Source: Chloroflexota bacterium
GTDB lineage: Bacteria > Chloroflexota > UBA6077 > JACQUR01
Assembly: GCA_016210245.1 (NCBI GenBank)
Contig: JACQUR010000316.1
Span: 1 to 15,471 of the forward strand
Direction: 5' to 3'
Length of the DNA stretch: 15,471 bases
Positions within the stretch are counted from its first letter, which is position 1; each line of letters starts with the position of its first letter. Below the pieces are notes generated by a model. That model worked only from the letters and a program-made list of their open reading frames with translations, made no database searches and was not told the DNA's origin. This document shows, one piece after another, positions 1-6,676 of the stretch. The position numbers were made by a program, and so were the translations under genes.

Positions 1-212
1 AGACCGGCGAGTGAAGGTGCCGCTGTACGCCCGCAGCGGCATCCCGGAAGTCTGGCTGGTGGACGTGGAGCAGGAGACGGTCACCGTGTACCGCGACCCG
101 ACCCCGAGCGGCTACCGCACCGCCCGGGTGCTGCGTCGCGGCGAGCACCTGGCCCCAGGCGCGTTCCCCGACCGCTCCCTTGCCGCCGCCGACGTGCTCG
201 GCTAACGCTCGG
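1..212 (+). repeat. Direct repeat, left copy of duplicated Uma2 3' end
   Basis: Bases 1-212 match bases 629-840 at an offset of 628, with six differences. All six are transitions and only two change the protein. The match ends 7 bases after the stop codon, after TAACGCTCGG. It probably continues to the left of the window. Confidence 0.9.
2..205 (+). CDS. Uma2 family endonuclease, C-terminal part (cut by window start)
   Basis: This is the last 67 residues of an open frame that enters from the left edge; the start lies outside the window. It matches the C-terminal half of Uma2 (DUF820) proteins, which have a PD-(D/E)XK nuclease fold. The visible part includes the R-x-x-K lysine stretch (RRVKVPLYARSGIPEVWLVD), where the lysine belongs to the nuclease core. 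The same 67 residues recur in the next gene with only two amino-acid changes (R to Q and A to V), so the two genes are recent tandem duplicates. Uma2 proteins are often present in many copies, and their biological role is poorly understood. The frame is intact to its TAA stop. Confidence 0.8.
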   Translation, partial: DRRVKVPLYARSGIPEVWLVDVEQETVTVYRDPTPSGYRTARVLRRGEHLAPGAFPDRSLAAADVLG

Positions 213-248
213 CTCGACCCCATGGCTCTGAGGGGCCGCCGAGCGGGC

Positions 249-254
249 TATAAT
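249..254 (+). promoter_or_regulatory. Candidate -10 box of the Uma2 gene
   Basis: A perfect TATAAT lies 19 bp before the start codon and 7 bp before the AGGAGG ribosome site. No good -35 box is seen at the usual distance. The longer string TATAATGGCGCC is found again at 8690-8701 in front of the alanine racemase gene. If it is used, the transcript leader would be only about 12 nt. Confidence 0.45.
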
Positions 255-272
255 GGCGCCAGGAGGCTCGTG

Positions 273-833
273 ATGGCACTGGCCCCGAGAAGACGACGCT
301 TTACCGTGGACGAGTACGACCAGATGGCTCGGGCCGGCATCCTGGGCGAGGACGACCGCGTCGAGCTCATCGACGGGGAGATCGTCGAGATGCCGCCTAT
401 CGGCCCTCGCCACATGTGGTGTGTGATACGCCTCGATCGCCTCTTTCAGCGCTTGCTCGGTGACTCGGCGCTGGTCAGCGTCCAGAACCCTGTCCGCCTC
501 AGCGAGCACGCCGAGCCCCAGCCTGACGTAGCGCTCTTCCGTCTGCAGCCTGACTTCCACGCCTCCAGGCACCCTGTGCCCGGAGACATCCTGCTGCTGG
601 TCGAGGTCGCGGACAGCTCACTCGAGGCAGACCGGCGAGTAAAGGTGCCGCTGTACGCCCGCAGCGGCATCCCGGAAGTCTGGCTGGTGGACGTGGAGCA
701 GGAGACAGTCACCGTGTACCGCGACCCGACCCCGAGCGGCTACCGCACCGCCCAGGTGCTGCGCCGCGGCGAGCACCTGGCCCCAGGTGCGTTCCCCGAC
801 CGCTCCCTTGCCGTCGCCGACGTGCTCGGCTAA
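273..833 (+). CDS. Uma2 family endonuclease
   Basis: A 186-residue protein of the Uma2/DUF820 family, a PD-(D/E)XK nuclease-like fold, at the usual length for the family. Visible core elements are the N-terminal ELIDGEIVEM strand (residues 31-40), PQPDVAL with the acidic residue at 85, LLLVEVADSS with Glu111, and RRVKVPLYARSGIPEVWLVD with Lys124. The PD-EVxK set therefore looks complete. ATG 273 was chosen because AGGAGG (261-266) stands 6 bases before it; the frame is open back to 180, but that extension does not look like the family. The protein is basic at its N-terminus and has no signal peptide. It is a tandem copy of the gene cut by the left edge. Which DNA it acts on, if any, cannot be told from the sequence. 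Confidence 0.88.
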   Translation: MALAPRRRRFTVDEYDQMARAGILGEDDRVELIDGEIVEMPPIGPRHMWCVIRLDRLFQRLLGDSALVSVQNPVRLSEHAEPQPDVALFRLQPDFHASRHPVPGDILLLVEVADSSLEADRRVKVPLYARSGIPEVWLVDVEQETVTVYRDPTPSGYRTAQVLRRGEHLAPGAFPDRSLAVADVLG

Positions 834-840
834 CGCTCGG
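629..840 (+). repeat. Direct repeat, right copy of duplicated Uma2 3' end
   Basis: This is the partner of bases 1-212. Together they mark a tandem duplication whose repeat length, if it covers the whole gene, is 628 bp. Confidence 0.9.
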
Positions 841-943
841 GCAGCGAGCTCTCAGCCGTCGGCCATCTTCGCCCCTACCGCGCCCGACCAAGCCACGGCT
901 TGTCCAGCAGTCTGCCCTGCACTACACTCGTCCGGTCGGCGAT

Positions 944-971
944 TTGACAATCCGTGGCCGTCGGTTATAGT
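944..971 (+). promoter_or_regulatory. Sigma-70-type promoter of the TctC gene
   Basis: TTGACA (944-949) and TATAGT (966-971) are separated by 16 bp. This is close to consensus and stands out in a GC-rich background. Transcription would start near 978, giving a leader of about 87 nt before the ATG at 1065. Confidence 0.7.
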
Positions 972-1064
972 GAGCGCTACCAGACGCTGGCGAGGCGGGT
1001 CTGCGAGAGCCACGCGGCCGTCCCGCGGCGACCATGGAGTATTGACGAGGAGCAAGGAGATAGT

Positions 1065-2300
1065 ATGGACCTACCCGCGGCAAAGCTGAAGCTCACCGGC
1101 AGAGCGCTCGCCCTGGCCAGCGTCGCCATCCTGGCCGCAGCAGCCTGCGCGCCCCAGCCGGCCGCGCCAACGGCCGCCCCGCCCAAGCCGGCGCCCACCG
1201 CGGCGCCCGCGCAACCAGCACCCACGACAGCGCCCGCGAAGGCCGAGGCGCCGGCCGCCAAGCCCGCGCCGACCACCGCTCCGGCCGCGAAGCCAACCGA
1301 GAAGCCCGCGGCCAAGGCGGCCGAGTTCGACGAGAAAGCGGTGGCCGACTTCTACAAGGGCAAGACCGTCCGCATCACGGTCGGCGTGGCGCCCGGCGGC
1401 GCCTCGGACACGAACGCGCGGATGCTCCAGCAGGTGCTGTCCAGGTACATCCCGGGCAACCCCAACGTCGTGGTGGAGAACAAGCTGGGCGGGGGCCACA
1501 TGATGGCCGCCAATACCGCGTACGGCACTGAACCGAAAGACGGAACGGTGGTCACCGCCCTCGACGTGCAGCTTGTCATCCAGCAGTTGACCGGCGCGCC
1601 GGGCATCCAGTTCGACGCCGCGAAGTTCAACTGGATCTCGAGCACCATGGAGACCTCCGCCGCGTGCGCAGTGCGGACGGACGTGGGCATCAACAGCGTC
1701 CAGGAGGTCATGGAGGGCGGCAAAGAGTTGACCATGTCGAGCTTCGGCAAGGGCAGCGTCTCCTACGACCCGGCCGTTATCTTCAACACCGCGCTCGGGA
1801 CGAAGTTCAAGATCGTGACCGGCTACGAGGGCGGCGCCGCGCAGCGGTTGGCGGTCAAGAACAAGGAGGTCCAGGGCTTCTGCACCTCCTTCGATACGCT
1901 GGCCAGCGTCGCGCGTGACATGTTCGAGGGCGACAACCCGGCGAACAAGGTGCTCATCGTCAGCGGGTCTGAGGTCTTGAACCATCCCTTCCTGAAAGGG
2001 GTGCCGGCGGCGGAGAAGCTGGCCAAGACCGACGAGGCCAGGACCCTGCTGCGAGCGATCCACACGCCCATTGAGATGACGCTCCCGTTCGCGATGGCCC
2101 CGGAGGTGCCCAGGGACCGCGTCCTGGCGATCCGCAGAGCGTACGAGAAGGCGTACACCGATCCGGACTACCGGGCCGCGGCGGAGAAGGCGAAACAGGC
2201 GGTCTCTCCACGGACCGGCGAACAGGTCACGCAAGCCGTCCTGGACATGCTCAAGATGCCTCCGGCTGTGGTTGCCAAGCTCAAGGACGCGCTCAAGTAG
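1065..2300 (+). CDS. TctC-family tripartite tricarboxylate transporter substrate-binding lipoprotein
   Basis: A 411-residue periplasmic or surface-anchored solute-binding protein of the Bug/TctC family, which binds carboxylates for TctAB-type carriers. Residues 1-28 form a lipoprotein signal peptide: basic start, hydrophobic stretch, and lipobox LAAAAC with the lipidated Cys at 28. Residues 29-86 are an Ala/Pro/Lys-rich linker of repeated APTxAP units. The binding domain follows from about residue 97, with GKTVRITVGVAPGGASDTNARM and NVVVENKLGGG, the typical TctC landmarks. ATG 1065 was chosen because AAGGAG (1054-1059) lies 5 bases upstream and the signal peptide begins there. The frame is open back to 954, but that start lies upstream of the predicted transcription start. 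No TctA or TctB gene is nearby, so this is a stand-alone receptor. The ligand cannot be inferred. Confidence 0.9.
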   Translation: MDLPAAKLKLTGRALALASVAILAAAACAPQPAAPTAAPPKPAPTAAPAQPAPTTAPAKAEAPAAKPAPTTAPAAKPTEKPAAKAAEFDEKAVADFYKGKTVRITVGVAPGGASDTNARMLQQVLSRYIPGNPNVVVENKLGGGHMMAANTAYGTEPKDGTVVTALDVQLVIQQLTGAPGIQFDAAKFNWISSTMETSAACAVRTDVGINSVQEVMEGGKELTMSSFGKGSVSYDPAVIFNTALGTKFKIVTGYEGGAAQRLAVKNKEVQGFCTSFDTLASVARDMFEGDNPANKVLIVSGSEVLNHPFLKGVPAAEKLAKTDEARTLLRAIHTPIEMTLPFAMAPEVPRDRVLAIRRAYEKAYTDPDYRAAAEKAKQAVSPRTGEQVTQAVLDMLKMPPAVVAKLKDALK

Positions 2301-2330
2301 TCGCCGCCGCAGCGGTTCCGTTGAGTCGTT

Positions 2331-2379
2331 GGGGCGAAGCATGCGCGGCGTCGACCAGACGCCGCGCACGCTTCGCCCC
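2331..2379 (+). terminator. Strong hairpin after the TctC gene
   Basis: GGGGCGAAGC (2331-2340) pairs with GCTTCGCCCC (2370-2379). Inside that, GCGCGGCGTC pairs with GACGCCGCGC around a 5-nt loop. One A-C mismatch interrupts the 22-bp stem. No T tract follows, so it is terminator-like but could also be a transcript-stabilising 3' end. It lies 30 bp after the stop codon and just before the next promoter. Confidence 0.6.
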
Positions 2380-2393
2380 GGCCCCGCCCCTCG

Positions 2394-2422
2394 TTGACAA
2401 CGGTTGCTCGGCGGCCTACAGT
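2394..2422 (+). promoter_or_regulatory. Sigma-70-type promoter of the GrdE-like gene
   Basis: TTGACA (2394-2399) and TACAGT (2417-2422) are separated by 17 bp. Transcription would start near 2429, which rules out translation starts before that and supports the ATG at 2467. Confidence 0.65.
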
Positions 2423-2466
2423 GCGGAGGCAGGCGGGAGAAGCATCGTCTGTTCAGGAAGGTGAGC

Positions 2467-3717
2467 ATGCTCGAGTTCGCGCTGTTTCCCATCTCGGAAG
2501 TGACCTGTGGCAGCCCCACGCGCCTGGTCGGCCAGACCCTCCAGGTGGACCTGGACGAACTCAGGAATCTGCTCCAGGCCGACGACCGGTTGGCCCGGGT
2601 GGAGGTCGAGCTGGCCCTGCCGGGCACGCGCACGCGGATCATCCACGTTCAGGACGTGGTCGAGCCGCGGATCAAGGTAGCCGGGGGCCAGGACTACTTC
2701 CCCGGCCTGGCCGCGCCGCTGTACGCGGCCGGCTCCGGGCGGACCAACGTCCTGTCCGGCCTGGCGGTGGTAGCGTCGACCGGCGACATCCACGATGCCA
2801 TGGAAGGGATCATCGACATGGCGGGCTGGGGGGCCGGGTTCTCGCGCTTCGCCCGCACCACCAACGTGGTCCTGGTGCCTACACCGGCGGAAGGAGTCGA
2901 CCAGGCCAGCTTCGTGAAGGCGCTGCTGGAGGCCAAGCTGAAGGCCGCGGTCTACCTGGCCAGAGCCAGCCTGGGCCACATGCCGGCCGAGGTCGTCACC
3001 CGCGAGTGGCTGCGCCCGGAGCCAGGTAGCTCCCTGCCGAAGATCGCCTACATCAACTACCTGCAGTGTCGCGGCTTCGGGCGCGACCAACTGTTCTACG
3101 GCGTCCCGTTCTCCGTGCCGTTCCCAACCCTGGTCGGCCCGACCGAGGCGCTCGACGGGGCGCTGGTGTTCAACGGCCACACCCTGCCGGCCAAGAACGT
3201 CACCTATCACCTTCAGAACAACGGCGGGATCATCGAGCTGCTCTCGCGGCAGGGCAGGGACCTGTGGCTGGCCGGGACGATCATCGCCAACCACAACTCG
3301 GTCTTCGCCCACAAGGAGCGAACCGCGATGCTGGCCGCGCGCATGGCCAGGGACCTGCTGGGCGCCGATGGGGTGATCATCGTCAAGGACGGTGGCGGCC
3401 AGGCCGAGGTCGACGTGATGCTGTGCTGCGAGCGCTGCGAGCAGATGGGCCTGTCGACGGTGCTGCTGACCTCGGAGGAGGGGGGCAGCGATGGCTCGTA
3501 TCCGCTGGTCCACACCACGCCGCTGGCCAATGCCATCGTCTCGAGCTGCAGCCTGTGCGAAACCATCACCCTGGACCTGCCGATGGAACGGGTGATCGGC
3601 GGCGATCGGCTCATCGACGGCCAGGACCCGCAGGGGCGGATCGAGTGGACGTTCAACGGCATCTGCGGCGCAACCGACTACCAGGGCGGGCTGCGGAGCG
3701 GCACCGCAGTCTTCTAA
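2467..3717 (+). CDS. Glycine/sarcosine/betaine reductase component B (GrdE/GrdG)-like protein without the pyruvoyl cysteine
   Basis: A 416-residue protein matching the GrdE/GrdG family along its length. Landmarks are the N-terminal strand MLEFALFPISEVTCGSPTRL, the DDRLARVEVELALPGTRTRI region (39-58), VQDVVEPRIK (61-70), FPG, IIDMAGWG (115-122), PKIAYINYLQ (191-200), PTEALDGA, YHLQNN and GVIIVKDGGG. In true GrdE/GrdG a cysteine after the PTExxDGA segment is cleaved to form the pyruvoyl group. Here that stretch (residues 231-244, GALVFNGHTLPAKN) has no Cys, so substrate-amine cleavage by the known mechanism is unlikely. Instead there are C320, C321, C324 and C361, C364, arranged as CCxxC and CxxC. 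No GrdA, GrdB or thioredoxin partner is present. ATG 2467 has AGGAAG 6 bases upstream; the frame is open back to 2404, inside the promoter. The function is unknown. Confidence 0.75.
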   Translation: MLEFALFPISEVTCGSPTRLVGQTLQVDLDELRNLLQADDRLARVEVELALPGTRTRIIHVQDVVEPRIKVAGGQDYFPGLAAPLYAAGSGRTNVLSGLAVVASTGDIHDAMEGIIDMAGWGAGFSRFARTTNVVLVPTPAEGVDQASFVKALLEAKLKAAVYLARASLGHMPAEVVTREWLRPEPGSSLPKIAYINYLQCRGFGRDQLFYGVPFSVPFPTLVGPTEALDGALVFNGHTLPAKNVTYHLQNNGGIIELLSRQGRDLWLAGTIIANHNSVFAHKERTAMLAARMARDLLGADGVIIVKDGGGQAEVDVMLCCERCEQMGLSTVLLTSEEGGSDGSYPLVHTTPLANAIVSSCSLCETITLDLPMERVIGGDRLIDGQDPQGRIEWTFNGICGATDYQGGLRSGTAVF

Positions 3718-3737
3718 GGCCACAGCCGGAGAAAAAG

Positions 3738-3771
3738 GGCCTCCGTGTTCAGTATACTGAACACGGAGGCC
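3738..3771. promoter_or_regulatory. Perfect 34-bp palindrome, probable operator over the promoter and ribosome site
   Basis: The 34 bases read the same on both strands, with centre AGTA|TACT between 3754 and 3755 and core GTTCAGTATACTGAAC. The right arm carries GGAGG (3765-3769), the ribosome site of the gene starting at 3776. The centre carries TATACT (3753-3758), which could be a -10 box. A dimeric repressor bound here would block transcription, and in RNA the 17-bp stem would hide the ribosome site. The natural candidate regulator is the winged-helix protein encoded directly downstream. Confidence 0.7.
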
Positions 3772-3775
3772 GCCC

Positions 3776-4435
3776 ATGCGCTTCACCCACCCACTGACCG
3801 AGCTCTTCGGCACCGCTGCGCGGGTCGATATTCTCCGTATCCTGAGCCAGACGGAGCAGCCGCTCTCCGGGCGGCAGGTCGCGCAGCGGGCCGGACTCGC
3901 GCCGGCTGCGGCCCTCGCGACGCTCAGAGGCTTGCACGAACTGGGGGTGCTGGGGTTGCTGCGCCGGGGCCGTGCCCACGGCTACTGGCTCGACCGCTGG
4001 CATGCGCTCGTGAGGACCGTTGTCCTGCCGGCCTTCGCCGCGGAGGCAGCTTTGCGCCAGCGCGCGCTCGAAGCCTGCCTGGCGCACCTGCACGGGTACC
4101 GCGCCGCCGTGCTCTTTGGCAGCGTCGCTCATGGGCGGGAGAAGTGGCGGAGCGACATCGACCTGCTCTTCGTTGTTGATGATGAGGGAGGCCGAGCCTG
4201 CCTGGAGCGACAACTCGACGACATCGCGCTCGAAGTGCTCCGGGACTACGGCAATGCGCTCTCGCCGGTGGTCGTGACCGCCGAGGAACTGCGGTCTGCC
4301 CTCGCTCAGCGCCAACCTTTCCTCTGCCAGATCCTACAGGAAGGCACCGTGCTGGCCGATAGGCAGGGAAACCTCATCTCGATAGCTGGCGAGCTTGCGG
4401 CTGCTATCGCCCCCGCCCAATGGTATGCACCTTGA
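3776..4435 (+). CDS. Winged helix-turn-helix/nucleotidyltransferase (MNT-type) fusion protein
   Basis: A 219-residue two-domain protein. Residues 7-75 form a winged-helix DNA-binding domain, with FGTAARVDILRIL as first helix, SGRQVAQRAGLAPAAALATL as helix-turn-helix and LLRRGRAHGYWL as wing. Residues 108-170 form a small nucleotidyltransferase domain with the signature FGSVAHG and SDIDLLFV (G115, S116, D127, D129), as in MNT/KNTase-fold antitoxins and tRNA-type transferases. The C-terminal part is helical and ends QILQEGTVL. No HEPN toxin gene is adjacent, so this is not a normal HEPN-MNT pair. The start at ATG 3776 has GGAGG 6 bases upstream, inside a 34-bp palindrome, which suggests it represses itself. 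Its last 32 bases overlap the 3' end of the pyruvate kinase gene on the other strand. Confidence 0.82.
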   Translation: MRFTHPLTELFGTAARVDILRILSQTEQPLSGRQVAQRAGLAPAAALATLRGLHELGVLGLLRRGRAHGYWLDRWHALVRTVVLPAFAAEAALRQRALEACLAHLHGYRAAVLFGSVAHGREKWRSDIDLLFVVDDEGGRACLERQLDDIALEVLRDYGNALSPVVVTAEELRSALAQRQPFLCQILQEGTVLADRQGNLISIAGELAAAIAPAQWYAP

Positions 4436-5861
4436 CGAAGTTCGTGTGGACGCCCTTCTCCAGGGGCATGGCGCCAACCACAACCACGCTCTGGCCGCGC
4501 TGCGCGAGCCCGCGCCGCAACACCTCCTGCTCCATCTGCTGAACCAGCGCCTCGGTGTGGGGCGCCAGGGCGCAGGCCAGCGGGCGCACGCCCCACCAGA
4601 GGGCCAGGCGCCGATACACCTGCTCGTCGGGGGTGAGGGCCAGGATGGGCGCGCGCGGGCGGTCCTGGGAGAGCAGGTGGGCGGTGCGCCCGGTGCGGGT
4701 GAAGGCCACGATGGCGGGCACGTCCAGGTCCTCGGCCAGGCTGCGGGCGGCGCGGCTGAGGGCATGCGCCAGGCTCACGCGCGGCAGGTCGCGCGGGCCA
4801 ACCGGGAGCTGCGCAGCCTCCGCGGCCAGGGCGATGCGGGCCATGGTCGCCACCACCTCCACCGGGTAGTGGCCCACCGCGGTCTCGCCGGAGAGCATCA
4901 GCGCGTCGGTTCCGTCCCAGACGGCGTTGGCTACGTCGGCGGCCTCCGCCCGGGTCGGCGTGGGGCTGGCGGTCATCGACTCCAGCATCTGCGTGGCGGT
5001 GAGGGCCGGGATGCCGCGCCGGTTGGCGGCGCGGATGATCCGCTTCTGGAGGATGGGCACCAGCTCCGGGCCGAGCTCCACCCCCAGGTCACCCCGGGCG
5101 ACCATCACCCCGTCGCTGGCGGCGACGATCGCCCCCAGGTCGTCGATCGCCGCGGCCGTCTCCAGCTTGGCGATCAGCGGCACGGCCGCGTCCCGTTGCG
5201 CCAGCCAGCGGCGAGCATCGTGCATATCCTGGGCGCGGCGCACGAAGGACAGGGCCACGTAGTCCACCTGCTGGGCAAGCCCGAAGGCCAGATCGTCCTG
5301 GTCCTTCTCGGTCAGAGCGGGCGCGCTGATGGGTACCCCGGGCAGGTTGATGCCCTTGTGCTCGCCCAGCACGCCCCCCACCTCCACCTGCGTTCGCACC
5401 TCTGTCCCGCCGGCCGCCAGCACCCGCAGGCGGAGGCGCCCGTCGTCCAGCAGGATCGGGTCGCCCGGGCGCACCTCCCCGGGCAGCGGCTGGTAGCTGG
5501 TGGAGACACGGGTGGCATCGCCAGCGACCGGCTGGGTGGTGATCGTCAGCTCCTGGCCGGGCACCAGGGCCAGCGGGCCGCCCCCGGCCAGCGCCCCGGT
5601 GCGGATCTTGGGCCCCTGGAGGTCCTGCAACACCGCCACCGGCCGGTCCAGCTCGCGGGCCAGCGCTCGAACCAGGGCGATCCGCCGCCCGTGGTCGTCG
5701 TGCGTGCCGTGGGAGAAGTTGACGCGCACCACATCCACCCCGGCCCGCAGCAGCGCCTCGATCCGCTCGGCGCTGTCCGTGGCCGGACCGAGGGTGGCGA
5801 CGATCTTGGCACGGCGGACCTGCCCGGGCCGTCCCAGGAGCTGGCGTCTGCGGTGCTCCAT
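4404..5861 (-). CDS. pyk: Pyruvate kinase
   Basis: A 485-residue pyruvate kinase, the last ATP-forming step of glycolysis (phosphoenolpyruvate + ADP to pyruvate + ATP), cytosolic. Landmarks in order are KIVATLGPATDS (19-30), VRVNFSHG (45-52), LQGPKIRTG (81-89), IAKLETAAAI with catalytic Lys232 and metal ligand Glu234, MVARGDLGVE with Asp258 (253-262), TATQMLESM and GTDALMLSGETAVG (317-330). The C-terminal regulatory domain begins near 360. L81, Q82 and K85 match the signature of potassium-independent enzymes (Leu113/Gln114/Lys117 in rabbit numbering). The start at ATG 5861 is 20 bp after the cyclase stop; no strong ribosome site is seen, so translational coupling is likely. A GTG ten codons upstream (5891), overlapping the cyclase end, is an alternative start. 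Confidence 0.95.
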   Translation of the reverse strand: MEHRRRQLLGRPGQVRRAKIVATLGPATDSAERIEALLRAGVDVVRVNFSHGTHDDHGRRIALVRALARELDRPVAVLQDLQGPKIRTGALAGGGPLALVPGQELTITTQPVAGDATRVSTSYQPLPGEVRPGDPILLDDGRLRLRVLAAGGTEVRTQVEVGGVLGEHKGINLPGVPISAPALTEKDQDDLAFGLAQQVDYVALSFVRRAQDMHDARRWLAQRDAAVPLIAKLETAAAIDDLGAIVAASDGVMVARGDLGVELGPELVPILQKRIIRAANRRGIPALTATQMLESMTASPTPTRAEAADVANAVWDGTDALMLSGETAVGHYPVEVVATMARIALAAEAAQLPVGPRDLPRVSLAHALSRAARSLAEDLDVPAIVAFTRTGRTAHLLSQDRPRAPILALTPDEQVYRRLALWWGVRPLACALAPHTEALVQQMEQEVLRRGLAQRGQSVVVVGAMPLEKGVHTNFVKVHTIGRGR

Positions 5862-5881
5862 CCGGCTCGCGGAGCCACGTT

Positions 5882-6508
5882 CTAGCGCCACAGCACCACT
5901 CGCGCCGGCGCGCCCTCGGCGCCCTCCAGCTTCAGGGGCAGGCAGGCCAGGTGATAGGCGCCCGCGGCCACCTGGCGCAGGTCCAGCCCCTCCACGATCA
6001 CCACCCCCGCCGCCAGCAGCGTGTGGTGGACCGGGTGGCCTGGCGCGTGGTAGCGCTCGATGGACAGGTAGTCGATGCCCACCAGCCGCACCCCACGCCG
6101 CAGCAGCCACTCGGCGCCCTCCAGGGTCAGGTGGGCGAAGTCGGTGTGAAAGCGGGCGTCGGCCCACAGGGCCGAGTTGCGGGTCTTCAGCACCACCCGC
6201 TCGACGCCGGCCGGCAGGTTGCCGGCCTCTAGCGCCGCGCCGGTCACCGCGTCCACCTGGCCCAGCTCGAGCACGATGGCCGGCCCGACCAGCGCCTCCA
6301 GGGCCAGGCGGGCCACGTCGTCCCCGCCCGGCAGGAAGTGGAGCGGGGCGTCGACGTGGGTACCCGTGTGCGCGCCCAGGCGGACCAGGGAGACGTTCGC
6401 CTCGTCGCCCCAGGCGATCTGGCTGAGCGGGGTCAGCTCCGGGCCGGGCTCCGAGTCGTACGTCGGCATGCCCGGGCGCAGCGTGGCCGTGACGTCGTAG
6501 AGCTGCAT
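5882..6508 (-). CDS. Cyclase family protein (kynurenine formamidase-like metal-dependent hydrolase)
   Basis: A 208-residue protein of the cyclase family (PF04199), whose known members include bacterial kynurenine formamidase and isatin hydrolase. The hallmark HTGTHVDAPLHF (47-58) supplies metal ligands His47, His51 and Asp53. His161 or His162 and Glu173 in HHTLLAAGVVIVEGLDL are the expected further ligands. The length is normal and there is no signal peptide. The start at ATG 6508 has AAGGAG 8 bases upstream on the - strand. It is the first gene of a probable two-gene operon with pyruvate kinase (20-bp gap). The substrate is unknown: no tryptophan-catabolism gene is nearby, so kynurenine formamidase is only one option. 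Confidence 0.88.
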   Translation of the reverse strand: MQLYDVTATLRPGMPTYDSEPGPELTPLSQIAWGDEANVSLVRLGAHTGTHVDAPLHFLPGGDDVARLALEALVGPAIVLELGQVDAVTGAALEAGNLPAGVERVVLKTRNSALWADARFHTDFAHLTLEGAEWLLRRGVRLVGIDYLSIERYHAPGHPVHHTLLAAGVVIVEGLDLRQVAAGAYHLACLPLKLEGAEGAPARVVLWR

Positions 6509-6531
6509 GGCTCGCTCCTTGTGCCAGGAGA

Positions 6532-6558
6532 GAGCGGAGGCTGGTCAGCACTCCGCTC
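6532..6558. repeat. 8-bp inverted repeat upstream of the cyclase gene
   Basis: GAGCGGAG (6532-6539) and CTCCGCTC (6551-6558) flank an 11-bp spacer. It lies 24 bp upstream of the cyclase start, in the gap between two divergent genes. It could be an operator or a leader hairpin; there is no further support. Confidence 0.35.
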
Positions 6559-6661
6559 CCACCTCAGCGTAGGCAGGAAGGCGAGGAAAAGGCAACAGGC
6601 CGGGTGAAGATGGTCCCCCAACCGTGGAACCTACAGCCGCCGGCACTCGTTAAGGAGTGGT

Positions 6662-6671
6662 AGGAGGTGAT
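6662..6671 (+). promoter_or_regulatory. Near-perfect Shine-Dalgarno site
   Basis: AGGAGGTGAT is fully complementary to the conserved 3' end of 16S rRNA and lies 5 bases before ATG 6677. This suggests high translation of the small secreted protein that follows and fixes its start. Confidence 0.8.
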
Positions 6672-6676
6672 CGCGC

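Noticed and set aside
1..833. One frameshifted Uma2 gene instead of two
   Set aside because: Each copy has its own stop, and the second has a full N-terminal half with ribosome site and -10 box.
1071..2642. Long - strand open frame opposite the TctC gene
   Set aside because: Low-complexity Arg/Gly/Leu product, no start signals; the + strand holds a clear lipoprotein gene.
2416..3813. Long - strand open frame opposite the GrdE-like gene
   Set aside because: No recognisable domain, and it runs through the promoter and palindrome; the + strand frame shows family motifs along its full length.
3776..4435. HEPN-MNT toxin-antitoxin pair
   Set aside because: The nucleotidyltransferase domain is present but no HEPN gene lies on either side; the neighbours are the GrdE-like gene and pyruvate kinase.
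4395..5885. Long + strand open frame opposite pyruvate kinase
   Set aside because: An antisense shadow of a highly conserved enzyme; the product is His/Gly/Gln-rich and without motifs.
5862..6551. Upstream extension of the pyruvate kinase frame, which would make a 715-residue fusion
   Set aside because: The extension lies out of frame over the cyclase gene and reads as Arg/Gly/Ala-rich sequence; normal pyruvate kinase begins close to ATG 5861.
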